Below, one piece after another: positions 1-36,724 of a stretch of 64,000 nucleotides of DNA. The notes under the pieces are model-generated. The model was not told the origin of the DNA. It made no database searches and saw nothing but the letters and a program-made list of their open reading frames with translations. Numbering within the stretch: the first letter of the stretch is position 1; every line of letters starts with the position of its first letter. Origin of the DNA: Ailurus styani (Eukaryota; Chordata; Mammalia; Carnivora; Ailuridae); NCBI GenBank assembly GCA_002007465.1, contig LNAC01000276.1:5580741-5644740 (forward strand), written 5' to 3'. The translations under genes were made by a program, and so were the position numbers.

Positions 1-300
1 GGGCCGGCCGGTGTGGGCGCCGGCGTCAGGCCCCGGGCCGGATTCCTCAGCCGCCGCGAGGGGCGGGCGAGGGGGACACGGCGTGGGCACGCGCCTGGCG
101 GCCGGGCTCCGCGGCCGGGGCCCCAGCAGTCCTGGGAGCCGAGCAGCCGGGGGCGGGAGAGCGAAGTCAGAGGCGAGGGAGTGGGGTGAGCGCCTTCGGC
201 GCGCAGAGGTCACGGCCCACGGGCTCGCTCCCCGGGGAAATCCTACAGATTCTTTTGTAGTCGTTGTCAGAGAACCGCGGTCGATCTGAGGTCCTTTTAG
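1..300 (+). promoter_or_regulatory. ELAVL1: CpG-dense 5' region, probable ELAVL1 exon 1 or its edge
   Basis: Bases 1-240 are very GC-rich with many CpG dinucleotides, then composition falls sharply to ordinary intronic sequence after about 240. It lies 11 kb upstream of the first coding exon, which already has a splice acceptor, so a non-coding first exon must lie at or just before this point. One possible donor is GGG|GTGAGC with GT at 186-187. I cannot fix the transcription start or exon 1 boundaries from sequence alone; exon 1 may sit partly or wholly before the window. Confidence 0.5.
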
Positions 301-689
301 AAGTGTGCATACCTTTCAGTATGTATGGGAGTCCTAGAAAAACAGGTATTTTTTGAACGCCATCTCTAACAAAGCTGTTTTTGGGGCGTGGGACGTTGGG
401 ATTTGTAAAATATGTGTGTGTGTGTTGAAAACACAACCTGCACGCAATTGAACAATGGGGGATGGATGCTCTTCCTTTTCCGGTCTCCTCTGCTGCTAGG
501 CTTATTAAAATGGGTTCTAGTACCTACTGTGTGCAGGGCAGGTGGAGAAGAACTTTTGCATGCGCCGACCCTGGAGGGACAGAGCCCCCCCCCTTACCAA
601 AAGTATTCATGTAGGATCTGTATGGTCAGTGCTCCAGAAGTGGGGAAATGGGAAGGATGGTCCTACTGGAGAAGGATTTCACAACCTGG

Positions 690-860
690 TCACTACTGAC
701 ACTGTGGGTCTGATCACGCTTGGTGGGGGTGGGGATGGGGAGGATGTCCTGTGTATTGTGGGATGTGGAGTAGCATCCCACTAGATGCAGGCAGCATCTC
801 TTCCCCTTCCTCCCCTCCACCCCCGCCCCCAGTTGTGAAGATCAGATAGGTCTTCCAGGT
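690..860. mobile_element. MER20-like hAT fossil, copy 1
   Basis: The order of motifs (GATCACGCTTGG, then TGTATTGTGGGATGTGGAG, CCCACTAGATGC, CCCCAGTTGTGA) follows the reverse complement of the MER20 consensus as I remember it. It is a short non-autonomous hAT-Charlie element, eutherian-wide and heavily diverged. Confidence 0.65.
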
Positions 861-999
861 ATTGAAGACACACACACACAGGAGAACCACCACTGGACTA
901 AATGATGTTTTACTAAAAGTTCCTCCGGTCACATCTCTGATGCATCGGGATCCAAGGCTCCCAAAAACTTGTGCAAGTTCGACTGTGGCAGCCTTAGTT

Positions 1000-1325
1000 T
1001 TCTTATCTGTAAAATGGAATGGAAAAATTGCTGTGCAGATTTAAGGGTGTGGGAAGCCCCTGCAATGGCCTGACCATGGTAAGCACTGGATAGATAATGT
1101 TATAAATTATCACCAGTATTTAGTGAGGATTTACTATGGGCTTGTTCCTTTACAGATCTTTATCTCCAGCCCTTGAGATCGGTGCTGTTGTAATTTCCAT
1201 CTTCAGAACAGACCAAGGCTTAGAAGGGTCACTCGTTATGACCAGTCTCGCACTGTGAGGTGGCCGAGGCAGGATTTGAACTCCGGGCCCCGGACTCAAA
1301 ATCCTTACCCTTAACCATGAGATTT
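1000..1325. repeat. Two MIR fragments in opposite orientations
   Basis: The segment about 1000-1110 contains the MIR phrase TTATCTGTAAAATGG in sense, and about 1115-1325 contains antisense MIR features (GGATTTGAACTCCGGGCCC). Both are diverged ancient SINE fragments. Confidence 0.6.
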
Positions 1326-1799
1326 TATTGCTTTTAGGATCACAGGTGTCCAGGGAATCCCGAGAGGAATTCCATTCAGTTTTCATTGACTGTCTTCTGT
1401 GTGCAAAGCTTTGTACTGGGATCTGTTATAAAATTCTGTGACTTCAGGGTCTACAAAGAGGCTGATATATGAACATATCAAAATGTGGAAATAAATAATG
1501 TTTATGTTGAAGCACTGGTTTTGGAGGAGGCAGAGTTTCGGTTTGGATGTGTTGAGTCTGAGGTCACGGTGCAGCAAGTGGAAAATGAGAGAATTACGAA
1601 AATGCTCTTTTTGCTGCTTGCTTTATTGCTTTTCTCACTCCCTGCCTCCCATCTCTATCCTTTCATATTCCAGCAAAAGTTGTCCTTTTAAAATGCAGAT
1701 CTGATCATCACTCCTGATTAAAAGTTTCTGAGTGGAAAGAATTTTAATTTTTTTCACCTCTTTAGGTGACTTAAAATTTTGGGATCCCAGGTCTTGCAC

Positions 1800-2040
1800 C
1801 TTCTAACACTCCCTTCCTTTTTTGCGTTTCACCTGCACCTGGACCTGAAACTCCATCCTCTCTGCCTGTTGTCCCCACTTCTAGAACTTCCCAGTTCTCC
1901 GCCTAGAGATCCTTTCCTCACGCTGCAAGACCCAGCTCAGAGCTGACCTCACCATTCGAAGCCTCCTCTGATTGCCACTCTCCCTTTACCAGCCCTGGAA
2001 TCAACTAACTGTTCCCTCGCTTGTGTTCCCATCCCATTCA
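1800..2040 (+). repeat. L2-like LINE fragment
   Basis: A pyrimidine-rich stretch resembling the L2 3' region (CACGCTGCAAGACCCAGCTC, then AAGCCTCCTCTGATTGCC). It is diverged, so boundaries are approximate. Confidence 0.5.
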
Positions 2041-2379
2041 ATTGAGTCAAATTAAATGCTGAATGGTGAGGAAAGTGCGGTTGCCATCTTTTACCCCTAG
2101 GTGGCAGTAGTGAAGCAGCGAGGCTGACCTGAGTGTGTAAGTCCCGGGAAGAGGAGAGGAAAGCAGCCTGCAGAAGGGAAGTGAGTCTTGCTTCCCTCTT
2201 TTAACCAACTCTCCCTGCCCCGCTGCTAGGCCCTTAGAGGCAGTGGTAATTACAGTGTAGGCAGATTGTTTTAGCCACAGCACGGTGAGGATTATGCACT
2301 GACCGATGTGTAAGCACAGAAAAGGAGACTGTTCACCTAGGCTTGGTAGGCAAAAGCGATCACAGAATCCTTCCTGGAG

Positions 2380-4230
2380 GAGGCCAAGCATGGTGGGGGG
2401 AGGTGCGGGTTAGCCAGGTACAGACCGCAAGTAACAGCTTTGCAGGATGCAGGAACAGCATCTGCAAAAGCATGGAAGTGGGAATGTCTTGGTTTGTTCT
2501 GGGAACCATTTGGGGTCTGATCCTTCAGGGGCAAGCAAAGTGAAGTAAGTAGTGGCAAGAGGACTCATGTGGCTGGTATGCAGAGGGTGTTGTCCTGTAG
2601 GCCAGGCCAGGGGTGATTTTAGTCCACGAAGTGAAGGAGTCAGATCTCCGTTCAGGATTTAGAGCAGAGTTGGAGGGGGACAGTGCTGAAGGCCAGCAAA
2701 TCAGTTAGAAGGTGTTCACTTTGCTCTATGTAGGAAAAGCTGCGGATGTGACCCAGAGCTGTAGTGGTAGGGAAAGAGGGGTGATGGGTTTGAGACATGG
2801 CTGGGGGTAGAGACACAGGACTCTGTGGGTATTTAGATGTGAGATGTGAGTGAGCAAGAGAGGACAGCAGTGGATGATTCTGGGTCTCTGCCTGAGTGAC
2901 CAGTAGAAGGCTAGTGGTCAGTAAGAGAAACAGGGAAGGCAAGAGAAGGAGCAGTTTGAAATGTAGACACAGGAAAGCCTGCAGTGGATATACTGCGAAG
3001 CAGAGAGGGGCCAGAAGGCATTGTCTATGTCCGTACCTGTTAGGGGGACTCACTTTTATGATCACTGTTGGTCCCACTTGACCCAGGGCCTCTGTGTGCT
3101 TTGGCCAAGTTGATGGTCACACTTTTGTAGGTTGAAAACATGAAATGGGACTGCTTCTTCATTGTCATGGGGAATAGGGAGAACGGGAAGAAACTGCCTC
3201 CCTGAGGAACTTCCAGCCTGAGTTGGGGAGAAGAGACCTGTGTAGATAAAGTAGCAGAAGGGTGAAGCAGAGGGTGGTGACGGCATTGCAAGTGTTGAAA
3301 GAAAGGATTGAGTCTGGCGCTCGGTTTTTGTGTTTGATGAAAGAGCTGGTGTCCATACTGGTCATTGTGATCAAAGAGGCATGGGTAGGAGTTTTCAGGT
3401 GCAGCCAACGGCCCGGGTGAATAAGAGAGGAGAGACAAAGAAGTCCGGAAGCTTCAGTAGAGTGGTTTGGGCAGGCAGAGAGTGTTGAGAGGGTGAACTT
3501 GAAGATAAGTCTAGAAAAGTATGTCAGGGTTAGGTGGTAGAGGGTTTCTGGATACAGTCAAGAGGTGACCTTGGAAGTTTGTTTTTCTGGGGGAGACTTA
3601 AGGATGGATCAGCTGGTCAAGATGCTTTTGTGGTACGATGTGGCCTGGTAATGACCTGACCAGGAGGGCTGGGACTGGGACTGTTCCTTTATCTCATATA
3701 CCCGGCACCTTGCCCCGTGCCTGGCACATGGTTGGCACTCTGTGTTTACTTGGGGGAGGGAGGGCCAGAAGGGGCCTCAGGAGTGACTGGATCCAGCCAC
3801 CCACCAAAGAGACATCTCTACTGGAGGAAGGATTCACAGAGGGGGAAACAGAAGGCAGAGGAGTGATTTGGAGAGAAAAGGCCTGGTTGGGTTTGGAGAG
3901 ACTAGGTTTGAAATAATTAGGTGGCAGGAAAACCATTTGGGAGTCTGTCTAGACAAGAGATACCAGGGACCTGAACCAGGATAGTGCCAGAGAGATGGGG
4001 GAGAAGGAGATACAGTGACGATGTGCAACTGGCAGAATTTGGTGCCTGCTTAGGTATGGGGATAGAGAGAGGTGGCTTGGGGGACAAATGTGTCCTGCCA
4101 CCAGAGGAAGTAATTCAGGGGGAGAAGAGGCTTGAAGAGGGGGTCAGGGACAGGAGGAGAGGACTTGGAGGTGCCTGCAGTTGGAGACTGGGAGGTCAGG
4201 GTGGCATACATTCCCCTCGGTTTTGTAAGT
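2380..4230 (-). repeat. Purine-rich stretch, probably decayed antisense L2
   Basis: A long G/A-rich sequence with local likeness to the antisense of L2 ORF sequence, for example 2760-2890 (GATGTGAGTGAGCAAGAGAG, then TGGGTCTCTGCCTGAGTGACC). The likeness is patchy, and part of it may be unique intronic DNA. Confidence 0.35.
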
Positions 4231-4539
4231 AAAGTGGGAGGAAGTGGTCAGGGCTAGAATGAGGTTCATATCTCTGGTGGGCAGACTGAGAGGCCAGATG
4301 ACCCATCCAAGCTGGTGTGTGCCGTTGATGGTGAGTGAGCACAGAACAAGGTCTTCCACATATATGCGAGGCTGTAGTCGTGAGCCTTGACTGGTGTGAG
4401 TCCCTGTAACTTCCATGGAGCCCAGGCCCGTTAGAAATGGCGTTAACAGTTTGGATCATTTCCAGGGTTCCGGGGCAAAGAGTCAAAGCGTTCCTTAGTG
4501 GACCTGGAGGTGGGTGAAGTGGCCACTTGCCAAGTGTCA

Positions 4540-4700
4540 GGAACTGTGCTGGGCACTGCGAAGCAGGTGGTACCATCCCCATTTCACAGACAAGGAGACT
4601 GAGGTTCCAGGAAAGGAAGTGCCATACCCACAGTCGTTCAGCTGATCAGCAGTAGGGTTGTATTGGAGCGCGGGTCTATCAGACTCCGTGGCCCAGGAGT
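4540..4700 (-). repeat. MIR fragment
   Basis: It contains CCCCATTTCACAGACAAGGA followed by GACTGAGG and, further on, a decayed ACACAGCTAGT-like segment, which is the antisense order of MIR. Confidence 0.6.
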
Positions 4701-5626
4701 TTGCCCTGCCGTGGTGCTCTGCAGTTCTGTGCAAGAGCCCTGGAGTGGCCTTGACCAGCCAGGAAGGAGCGAGAACTCTAACAGGGCTGTGGAGCCAGTC
4801 GTGTCCCCGCAGGCCCGCGCAGCACTTGGACTGGGCCACACACCGGCTGCACCTGATCTGCTTCTGCCCTGAGCTTTCCAGCCTGGTGGATATTGAATTG
4901 CTGTGACGTAGCCGTGGCTGGCCCGGTCGGGCGGCTCTCCCCGCTGTGGGCTGCCGGAAGGGGCAAGTCAGGAAATACGTACCCTGTTCACTTAAGCCCT
5001 TGCCTCGCATAGCAGTTGTAACTGGGTCAGGTGGTACATTCACTTTTTCTCTGGCACCCTCGAGTGTTTCCTGGGTGACCTGACATTCCTGAGGCTTTTA
5101 CCTTAGAGAACTCACAATTTTACATCTGGAAGGGACCTTAGAAATAATTGAGTCCAAGCCCCATCATGTGATGTGTGAAGTGTCAAGGTTGAGCCTGAGG
5201 ATATATTTGACTGTTCTAGTTTTGCTCTGGCTTGAGTAGTTTAGCAAGGCTGCTCTGTGAATATCAAATGAGACAGATTCTCATGGGTGCCTAATGAGAC
5301 CTAGTCTTGCGGCTTTACATATGTATTACCTGCGTAAGTTTTTATGTCATTTGTACACATACCTCTTCCCTGCTTACATAGTGGTAATACTACTGATGTG
5401 AACAGCATTGTTCAAGTCTCACAGACAACCGGGATTGTTGAAAATAGTGCAGTGGGGCTGAAAACCCTCAGAGATCATCCAGAAAGAGTTCTCCATGGTA
5501 CATGCAGTTACTGGAAATGTTTCCAACTCAGCAGGAATTGCTTTGCTAAACTAAGTTTCCCTGTTTGCCCCTGCAATTGAATTTGATTCTGTGGGATGGA
5601 ACGGGACGATCCTAGAAAAGTAAGGT

Positions 5627-5829
5627 CCTGGGGCGTCTGGGTGTCTCAGTTGGTGGAGTGTCTGACTCTGGGTTTCAGCTCAGGTTGTGATCTTGGGGTC
5701 GTGGTGTCGAGCCCCCCGTTGGGCTCCGTGCTCAGCGTGGAGTCTGCTTGTCCCTCTCCCTCCCCTTCTGCTCCTCCCCACTGTTTGCTTGCACTCTCAC
5801 TCTTAAATGGATAAATAAATCTTAAAAAA
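5627..5829 (+). mobile_element. CAN-SINE (tRNA-derived), full length
   Basis: The head is a diverged GGGGCGTCTGGGTGTCTCAG, followed by a CT-rich body and an A-rich tail. Target-site duplication AAAAGTAAGGT is seen at 5616-5626 and again after the tail, confirming retrotransposition. Confidence 0.9.
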
Positions 5830-6099
5830 AAAAGTAAGGTACTGAACATATTAAGACTGTTAGTACAATTTTCAGTTGCCCTTTAACATGAAGTGGCAAA
5901 TATACCTGATTCCCAGGTGACTCTGAGACCTGGTGTCTGTCCATCCCCGACCCCACCGGCCCTCTAGGCTCTCACCAACGATGTGGGTGAAAAGCAGATA
6001 ATTAGGAGTTAGAGTGATTCGTGCATCCGTAAAGTTTTGGGCTAAGTGGTGTGCGGGCCCGGGAAACTAGAGCAACCTATTGTCCGGGGGCACATTTCA

Positions 6100-6560
6100 C
6101 AGGTAAGTGAGGAGATGGTGGAGAGAGCGGACAGTCTCTGCAAAGGGAGCAGCTGGAACAGAGGCACGGAAATAGGGAGGTCTGCCGCCCTCCGGGGAAG
6201 AAGCTGGAGCGATGGGCCGCATCGCGAAGTGGGGGACGGCTGTGCAGCGACAGTTGGAGGCCCGGCGGTGCCACCTGAACAGCGCCATGGCTGACTCTGA
6301 CCCAGAACAAAGTCCCGAAGCCTCCGAGCCTCAGTGGGTGGGGCCACCGTGGACAGGGGACTCTGCATGTGTTGACCTGGAGTAGTCTCCGTGGAGAGAC
6401 CCCGAGCCAGAGGAGACAGCCTGACAAGCCAAGGGGTGGCCAGAAGTGGCTACAACTTGGAAGTCACTGATTGTCAGGGAGAGACAAAGGCCCAGCTGTG
6501 GTTGGGGCTCGACAGAAGCTGGCTTGGACTAGCAGCGTGGACTTGGAAAGGTCGGCGAGA
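6100..6560 (-). repeat. Probable antisense L2 fragment
   Basis: A G-rich stretch with phrases such as GGAACAGAGGCACGGAAATA that match the antisense of L2 (…AACAGCATGTGCAAAGGC…) only loosely. The call is tentative. Confidence 0.35.
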
Positions 6561-6724
6561 GGAACACAGAGAGCAGGGTGGAGCGGCCCGGAAGCATTGA
6601 GAAGGCGTGCCTTGGGGTCTGGGTTTCTCCTCGTTGCCAGTTAACCCAAGAACTGGGTCCACAGAGGCTGTTCAGCCTCACCAGGGGCATCAAGAGGACC
6701 CCGCATGCTGTGGAATAAGGCTCA

Positions 6725-8075
6725 CTTTTTAAATCTTTTAAAGTTTATTTTTGAGTTCACTTGAAATTCTGGTGTAGAGTTCTTTGAGTATTGACAGATT
6801 CATAGAGTTGTGTTACTAACTCCACCATCAAGACCTGGGAAGTTACACTCCCCAAGAAACAGAAGCACTCTCTTGTGCTCCCCAGGGTACTCAGCACCCC
6901 CCTTGCTCCCTGCCCCTGGCCACCACTGGTCCATCCCTACGGTTCTGCTTTTTCCAGAACGGACTCTTGTAGTCCGTAGCCTCGGAGTCGGGTTTCTTTC
7001 ACTCCGCAAAATGTATTTGAGATTGATTCAAGTTGTGTGGATAGTAGCACTTTCTTATTGGCGAGCAGAGCTCCGTTGTGCAGCCTTCCCTAGTCTAGCC
7101 ACTGATGGCTTGAAGGGCATTTGGGCTGCTCCAGTGTGGGATGTAACTGAATAAAGCTGCTGTAAACCCTCACGTGTGGGTTTTCATATGAACATAAGTT
7201 TGCATTTCTCTTGTATGACTACTGGTATGGAATCTCTGAGTCTTTTGGAAAGTGTATGTTTAACTCTAAGAAACTGCCCATACATCTTCTAAAGTGACTT
7301 TAAGGGGCGCCTGGGTGGCTCGGTTGGGCGACTGCCTTCAGCTTGGGTCGTGATCCCGGGGTCCTCGGATTGAGTCCCACGTTGGGTGCCCCCTGCTCTG
7401 TGGGGAGCCTGCTTCTCCCTCTCCCTCTTACTGCCATTCCCCCTGCTTGTGCTCTCTCTTTCTGTCAAGTAAATAAAATTTTTAAAAAACGAAATAAAAA
7501 AATAAAGCGACTTTAACACTTTTACATTTCTACCAGCAGTGCATGAAAATTCTGGTTTCTCCGCATCCTCACCAGAACTTGGTATTGTCTGTTTTGTTGT
7601 TGTCTGCCTGCTTTTTTTAATTTTGGTTTAGCCATTCTAAATGGGTCAGGTTATCTCTTGATTCTCCTTCCAGATGGGTAATGGTATTGTAATGTAGTTT
7701 TAATCTGCATTTCCATAATAACTAGTAATGTCGAACGTCTTTTCATGTGTCTGTTTGCCATCCATATATCTTTTTTGGTGCATTGTTTGTTCACGTCTTT
7801 TGTCATCTTTAAAATTAGGTTGCTTTCTTATGAAGTTTTGAGAGTTAAAATATGTTCGGAATGCAAGTCCTTTTCAGATATATGATTTGCAAATATTTTT
7901 TCTCCTCTGTGGACTGTAAGCTTTGCAGAGCAAAAGTTTTACATTTTGAGGATATCCGGTTTATCAATTTTTAAAAAATGGATTGTGCTTTTGGTGTGGT
8001 ATCTCAGAAATCATTGCCTCACCCAGTGTCACAAAGATTTTATCTTAGAAAATTTCTGTTTTTACATTTTAGAAC
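6725..8075 (-). mobile_element. Old LINE-1 3' fragment, antisense, split by a SINE
   Basis: T-rich sequence matching the reverse complement of the L1 ORF2 end and 3'UTR in order: ACCATCAAGACC, GAATAAAGCTGCTGTAAACC, TGAACATAAGTTTGCATTTC, AGATATATGATTTGCAAATA, GGTTTATCAATTTTT, AAATCATTGCC. It is multiply broken with no open reverse-transcriptase frame. A CAN-SINE interrupts it at 7304-7503. Confidence 0.85.
7304..7503 (+). mobile_element. CAN-SINE inserted in the L1 fragment
   Basis: The head is GGGGCGCCTGGGTGGCTCGG, with an A-rich tail. Target-site duplication AAAGTGACTTTAA (7291-7303) versus AAAGCGACTTTAA after the tail, with one mismatch. Confidence 0.92.
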
Positions 8076-8082
8076 AGAGGTC

Positions 8083-8275
8083 GTCACACTTTTTCTGTGA
8101 AGAGCCAGATGGTAAATATTTTCAGCTTTTTAGGCCATATGGTCTCTGTCACAACTACTAAACTCTGTCACTGTAGTGCAAAAGCAGCCACAGACAATAC
8201 ATAAACAAATGAGAATAGCTGTGTACCAATAAAACTTTATTTATAAAAACAGGTGGTGGACCAACCACTGTTTAG
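8083..8275. mobile_element. hAT-type MER fossil (name not certain)
   Basis: Contains the familiar series GAGCCAGATGGTAAATATTT, CATATGGTCTCTGTCACAAC, GCAAAAGCAGCCACAGACAA and CCAATAAAACTTTATTTATA of a common short mammalian DNA transposon. I recognise the family but am not sure of its exact label. Confidence 0.7.
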
Positions 8276-8639
8276 AAAGTCATCTTTTTACCAGGCCTAG
8301 AAGACACCCCACTCTGAATAATGAGAATGGGGTAATTATTGCCCAGTTCATCATCCCTGAAAACAGGGGAAGGGAGAAGACCGGAGAGTAGGTCCCTAAC
8401 TCACAACAACCGTGAGGGGAGGGAGGGATGAAAAAAAACAAAGGAAGGGAGAAGAGAAATGTTTGAATCACGTTTCGAGCAAACTTCATTATGTGTTTTA
8501 ATTTTTCAGAGTTAACCCTTGCACTTTGGTTCAGGCTTCAGCAAATGCGTGTGTGTTTGTTTTTGAGCTAATGATCTATCTTAAAGCCTCATGGCTGCAG
8601 GTGCTTTAAGAGATTTGTGGAGTTTTTCATGATTAAGCG

Positions 8640-9365
8640 CATTAATGCTGGTAGTCCCATGCTCTCTGCTGAAAATTGTTGTTTATTTAATTCATATTTA
8701 GGTTATATCCAGCATTTTTTTTAAAGATTTTATTTATTTATTTGACACAGAGAGAGAGATTACAAGTTACTAGGCAGAGAGGCAGGCAGAGAGACAGGGA
8801 GAGGAGGAAGCAGGCTCCCTGCTGAGCAGAGAGCCCAATGCGGGCCCCTATCCCAGGACCCTGAGATCATGACCTGAGCCGAAAGCAGAGGCTTTAACCC
8901 ACTGAGCCACCCAGGCGCCCTATATCCAGCATTTTATTGCACCTGCTCTGGGGTTGTGTAGTCCTCACACATACTTCCCTGCACGTGTGTGATTATTTCT
9001 GGAGAACAGATTCCTACGGTTCTGAATCAGAGGGTAGCATTGCTATCAAACTGCAGGTTATCCTCTGAAAGGGTTGTAGCATTTTACGCTTGTATCAGCG
9101 GTGTACCAGGGGGTTTGTCTGCCTTACCTTTCTTTACCACACTAGAATTTATCCATCCTGGGAGGTCTTGTATCTGACTGATAGAAGGTGGCATCTCTTT
9201 TGACTTCACATTTTCCCCATTATCCATGAGTTTGAGCTCTTCTTGGTTTATTAGCATTTGAATTGCTGGCGTCTATTAGTTGCGGCTCATGTCCTTTGAC
9301 CACTTCTCTGTTAAGGATGTGTCTTCTTTCTGATGAGTTTGTAGACACTTTGAATCAAGTGGTCT
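8640..9365 (-). mobile_element. Old LINE-1 fragment, antisense, split by a SINE
   Basis: Phrases such as TTTCTGGAGAACAGATTCCT, ATCAGAGGGTAGCATTGCT and CATGTCCTTTGACCACTTCT parallel the antisense 3' part of L1M-type elements. Diverged; the left boundary is uncertain. Confidence 0.65.
8719..8920 (-). mobile_element. CAN-SINE, mustelid-type
   Basis: Reverse-strand copy running from AAAGATTTTATTTATTTATT to the inverted head GAGCCACCCAGGCGCCC. Perfect 15-base target-site duplication TATATCCAGCATTTT at 8704-8718 and 8921-8935. Confidence 0.95.
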
Positions 9366-9575
9366 AAGCGTTGGGAGTGTTGACATTGGGGGCTGGACAA
9401 TTCTTGGTTGTGGGGGCCATCCTGGGCCTTGTGGGATGTTTCACGGCACCGCTGGCCTCCCCACTAGGTTCCAGTGGCACACCACCACCCACAGTTGTGG
9501 TAACCAGAAATGTCTCCAGACACGGCCCGGTGTCCCCTGGGGGGCTGAATCACCCATGCCAAGAACCACCGGCCT
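9366..9575. mobile_element. MER20-like hAT fossil, copy 2
   Basis: Motifs GACATTGGGGGCTGGACAAT, CCTTGTGGGATGTTTC, CACAGTTGTGGTAACC and AAATGTCTCCAGACA follow the reverse complement of MER20. Confidence 0.75.
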
Positions 9576-10670
9576 AAAATATGTAATAGGTATCGAGCAT
9601 TTTCTCCCGAGCCCGCTGCTTGTCTGTGTGCGGTGCCTTTTGCCATATAGAACTTCTTAATCCTAGGAAGTCTGGCTTTCCAGTATTTTCTTTTATGGCT
9701 TTAGATGCTAACCTATTTTATAAAAAACAGGGAACATAGAACATTTTCAAATAAATAAAAGAAATGCTGGAAGAGTACACTAACTTTGCACATTGTGTAT
9801 GGTCTGAAGCAAGTCAGGAGGCAGGAAGGTAGAGAAGTCCCACTTGTTTCCAGCAGGGGAAGAAAACCCAAAAACCAGAAAACCACACCTAAGTCCTCTC
9901 TCAGTGCTGACTCAGGGGGGAGGTGGGAGCTGTGTTCAGGTTTTTATATAACCACTGGCAAGGCTATTTTTAAAGAAGGCTGAGTGTTCCTGACAGTGGG
10001 CACTGGGTTTTCAAGCATAAAAGCAGGGCTGGGCAGAAGGGATCCGGAGAAAGGGGTGGGCTGCTGCAAGACCTCCCGGTTGGTGGGCTGCAGGGCCTTT
10101 ATCTGGTGACAACACTTGAGCCCCGTGGGGGTGAGTGCCTGCATATTGAGAGGCAGGGACGTGGGACGTCTTAGGTGATGTGGCCGCATGTGGCAGGACT
10201 TGTGAATGAGCCCAGCGTGAGTTGTGCTTTCAGAAGAGCGGTCCTGATGCTCTTGGCTGCATTGATCCAGACTCTCCTCTGAAGCCATCGCTGTGCCGTG
10301 ATGTTTGCCACTGAGAGAGAAGACTTCTGCAGGCGGCTAAGGGCATTCCAGAGCTTGCAAGCTTTGAAGACCACATTCCTCCAACTGGTAGAGAAACCCT
10401 GACCTCTTTACCAGCTCAGTCGCTATGACCTTTGGAATAAAAGGATGCAGGGAACCATTGTCTCTCTGCCTGAGGACAGAGATGGGGTGCCTGAGTCGGG
10501 GTGCTCAGGTGCACATCGCGGGCTCCTCAGTACCCAGCTGCACTGGGAGTCCACGTGGAGATGAGAGAAGGTGATCGGGAAGCTTTGGAAAGCTCTCGAG
10601 ACAACGCGAACACTTTTCACAGGAGCTTGAATGATGGCGCTGGAATTGTTTGTCGGTGGTTTGTTTTGTT

Positions 10671-10766
10671 TTTTTAAGTAAGTTCTGCACCCACCGTGGG
10701 GCCTAAACTCAGGACCCTGAGATCAAGAGTCGCGCTTTCCACTGACTGAGCCGGACAGGCACCCCT
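10671..10766 (-). mobile_element. Older tRNA-SINE fragment
   Basis: Reverse-strand fragment of the short carnivore tRNA-SINE variant: TTTTTAAGTAAGTTCTGCAC, then CTGAGATCAAGAGTCGC, ending GCACCCCT. Confidence 0.75.
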
Positions 10767-10785
10767 GTTTTTAAGGTTTTTGAAG

Positions 10786-11470
10786 CCCCCTAGTAAGTAG
10801 AAACGGGGGTTGTTTTAGAGCAGTTTTAGGTATACAGAAAGACTGTGAAGAAAGTCAAGAGTGGGTTTCCGTATCTGCCTCCTCCAACACGAAGTCTTCC
10901 CTCTTAGGGACGTCTTGTGTCGGAGTGTATTTTGCTAGAATCCACGAGACAGTATGGATATGTATCAGCTCAGGCGTATAGTTTGCCTTCGGGTTCAGTG
11001 TTTGTGTTGTACCTTCTCTGGGTTTGCCCAGATGTGTAATAACCTGTATCCACCCTGACAGGTTCACGCAGATAGTCTCCCCGCCCTCAGAGTCCTCTGT
11101 GCTCCTCTGTTCCTCCCTCCCTCCCTCCCTCCCAAGCCCTGACAACCACTGGTCTTCTTACCAGCTCTCGAGTTTCATCTCTTCCTCAATGTCCTCTAAG
11201 TGGGGTCACCCAGTGTGTAGCCTCTCAGACTTAGCAGTACACATCTAAGGCCTCCCCAAGGCTCCGGCTCCGTAGCGCATTTCCTCCTGTCCCAGAAGAA
11301 CGATCCGTTGTGTGAAGGCAGAAGACAACCGCAGTTTGTTTCTTCATTCGCCTACTGAAGGGCATGCTGGTTGCTTCTAGCCTCGGGGCAGTTATGAATA
11401 AAGCCGCCGTAGACCTCCACGCGCAGGTTTCTATGTGGACAGAAGTTGAACTTGTAGTGTTGAAAAGAAA
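10786..11470 (-). mobile_element. Old LINE-1 3' fragment, antisense
   Basis: Phrases TTTTAGGTATACAGAAA, CCTGACAACCACTGGTCTTC, TATGAATAAAGCCGCCGTAG and CAGGTTTCTATGTGGACAGA match the reverse complement of the L1 3' end. It ends about 90 bases before the first coding exon. Confidence 0.75.
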
Positions 11471-11538
11471 AAACCCTAAGTGCCAGTCATTCATTTTGCA
11501 TTAATATTCTGCAATATGGACATTTGGAATTTACTTGA

Positions 11539-36190
<24,652 letters not shown>

Positions 36191-36423
36191 CTCGCTCGTG
36201 CTTTTTTTTTTTGTACGGAATAGATAATTAAGAGTGAAGAAGTTGAAACTTTTTTGTTAGTGTACAACTCATTTTGCGCCAATTTTCACAAGTGTTTGTC
36301 TTAGTCTAAATGAGAAGTGAAAAGGTTTTTATACTCTGGGATGCAACCGACATGTTCAAATGTTTGAAATCCCACAATGTTAGACCAATTTAAGTTTCTT
36401 AAGTTATTTCCTTTAAAATATAT

Positions 36424-36429
36424 ATTAAA
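36424..36429 (+). terminator. ELAVL1: Candidate proximal poly(A) signal ATTAAA
   Basis: About 235 bases after the stop. With the CDS and a short 5'UTR this would give an mRNA of about 1.4-1.5 kb, the size of the short HuR transcript. A second ATTAAA at 36549-36554 is an alternative, but it runs straight into a 26-base A tract. Confidence 0.4.
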
Positions 36430-36551
36430 CAGAAATCTAAGTAGACTGCATTGACTAACCAGTCCCTCGGGACGGTGGTGACCCTGAAGCATGCTTTAAC
36501 TTCTAAGACTGTCTAACACTCGTTTCATTCGGTGTCTCCACAAACTGGATT

Positions 36552-36577
36552 AAAAAAAAAAAAAAAAAAAAAAAAAG
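36552..36577 (+). repeat. Genomic A-tract in the 3'UTR
   Basis: About 26 uninterrupted A residues following GGATT, with an ambiguous base at 36590 shortly after. Oligo-dT priming here could mimic a transcript end. Confidence 0.9.
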
Positions 36578-36724
36578 GCCCATCAATATNGACCTTTTAG
36601 TTTTAGTTTTCAAACTAAAGATGTTAGACAGATGCTGAGTGTGCGTTTTCTCAACCGCTTCAACATTTTAAGCGATTTCTGCTTTGGTTGACAGGAAATT
36701 GCTTTCCCCAGCAGGTGCCATTGC

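Noticed and set aside
6725..8075. Possible active LINE-1
   Set aside because: Only short, heavily mutated 3' fragments are present; no open ORF1 or ORF2.
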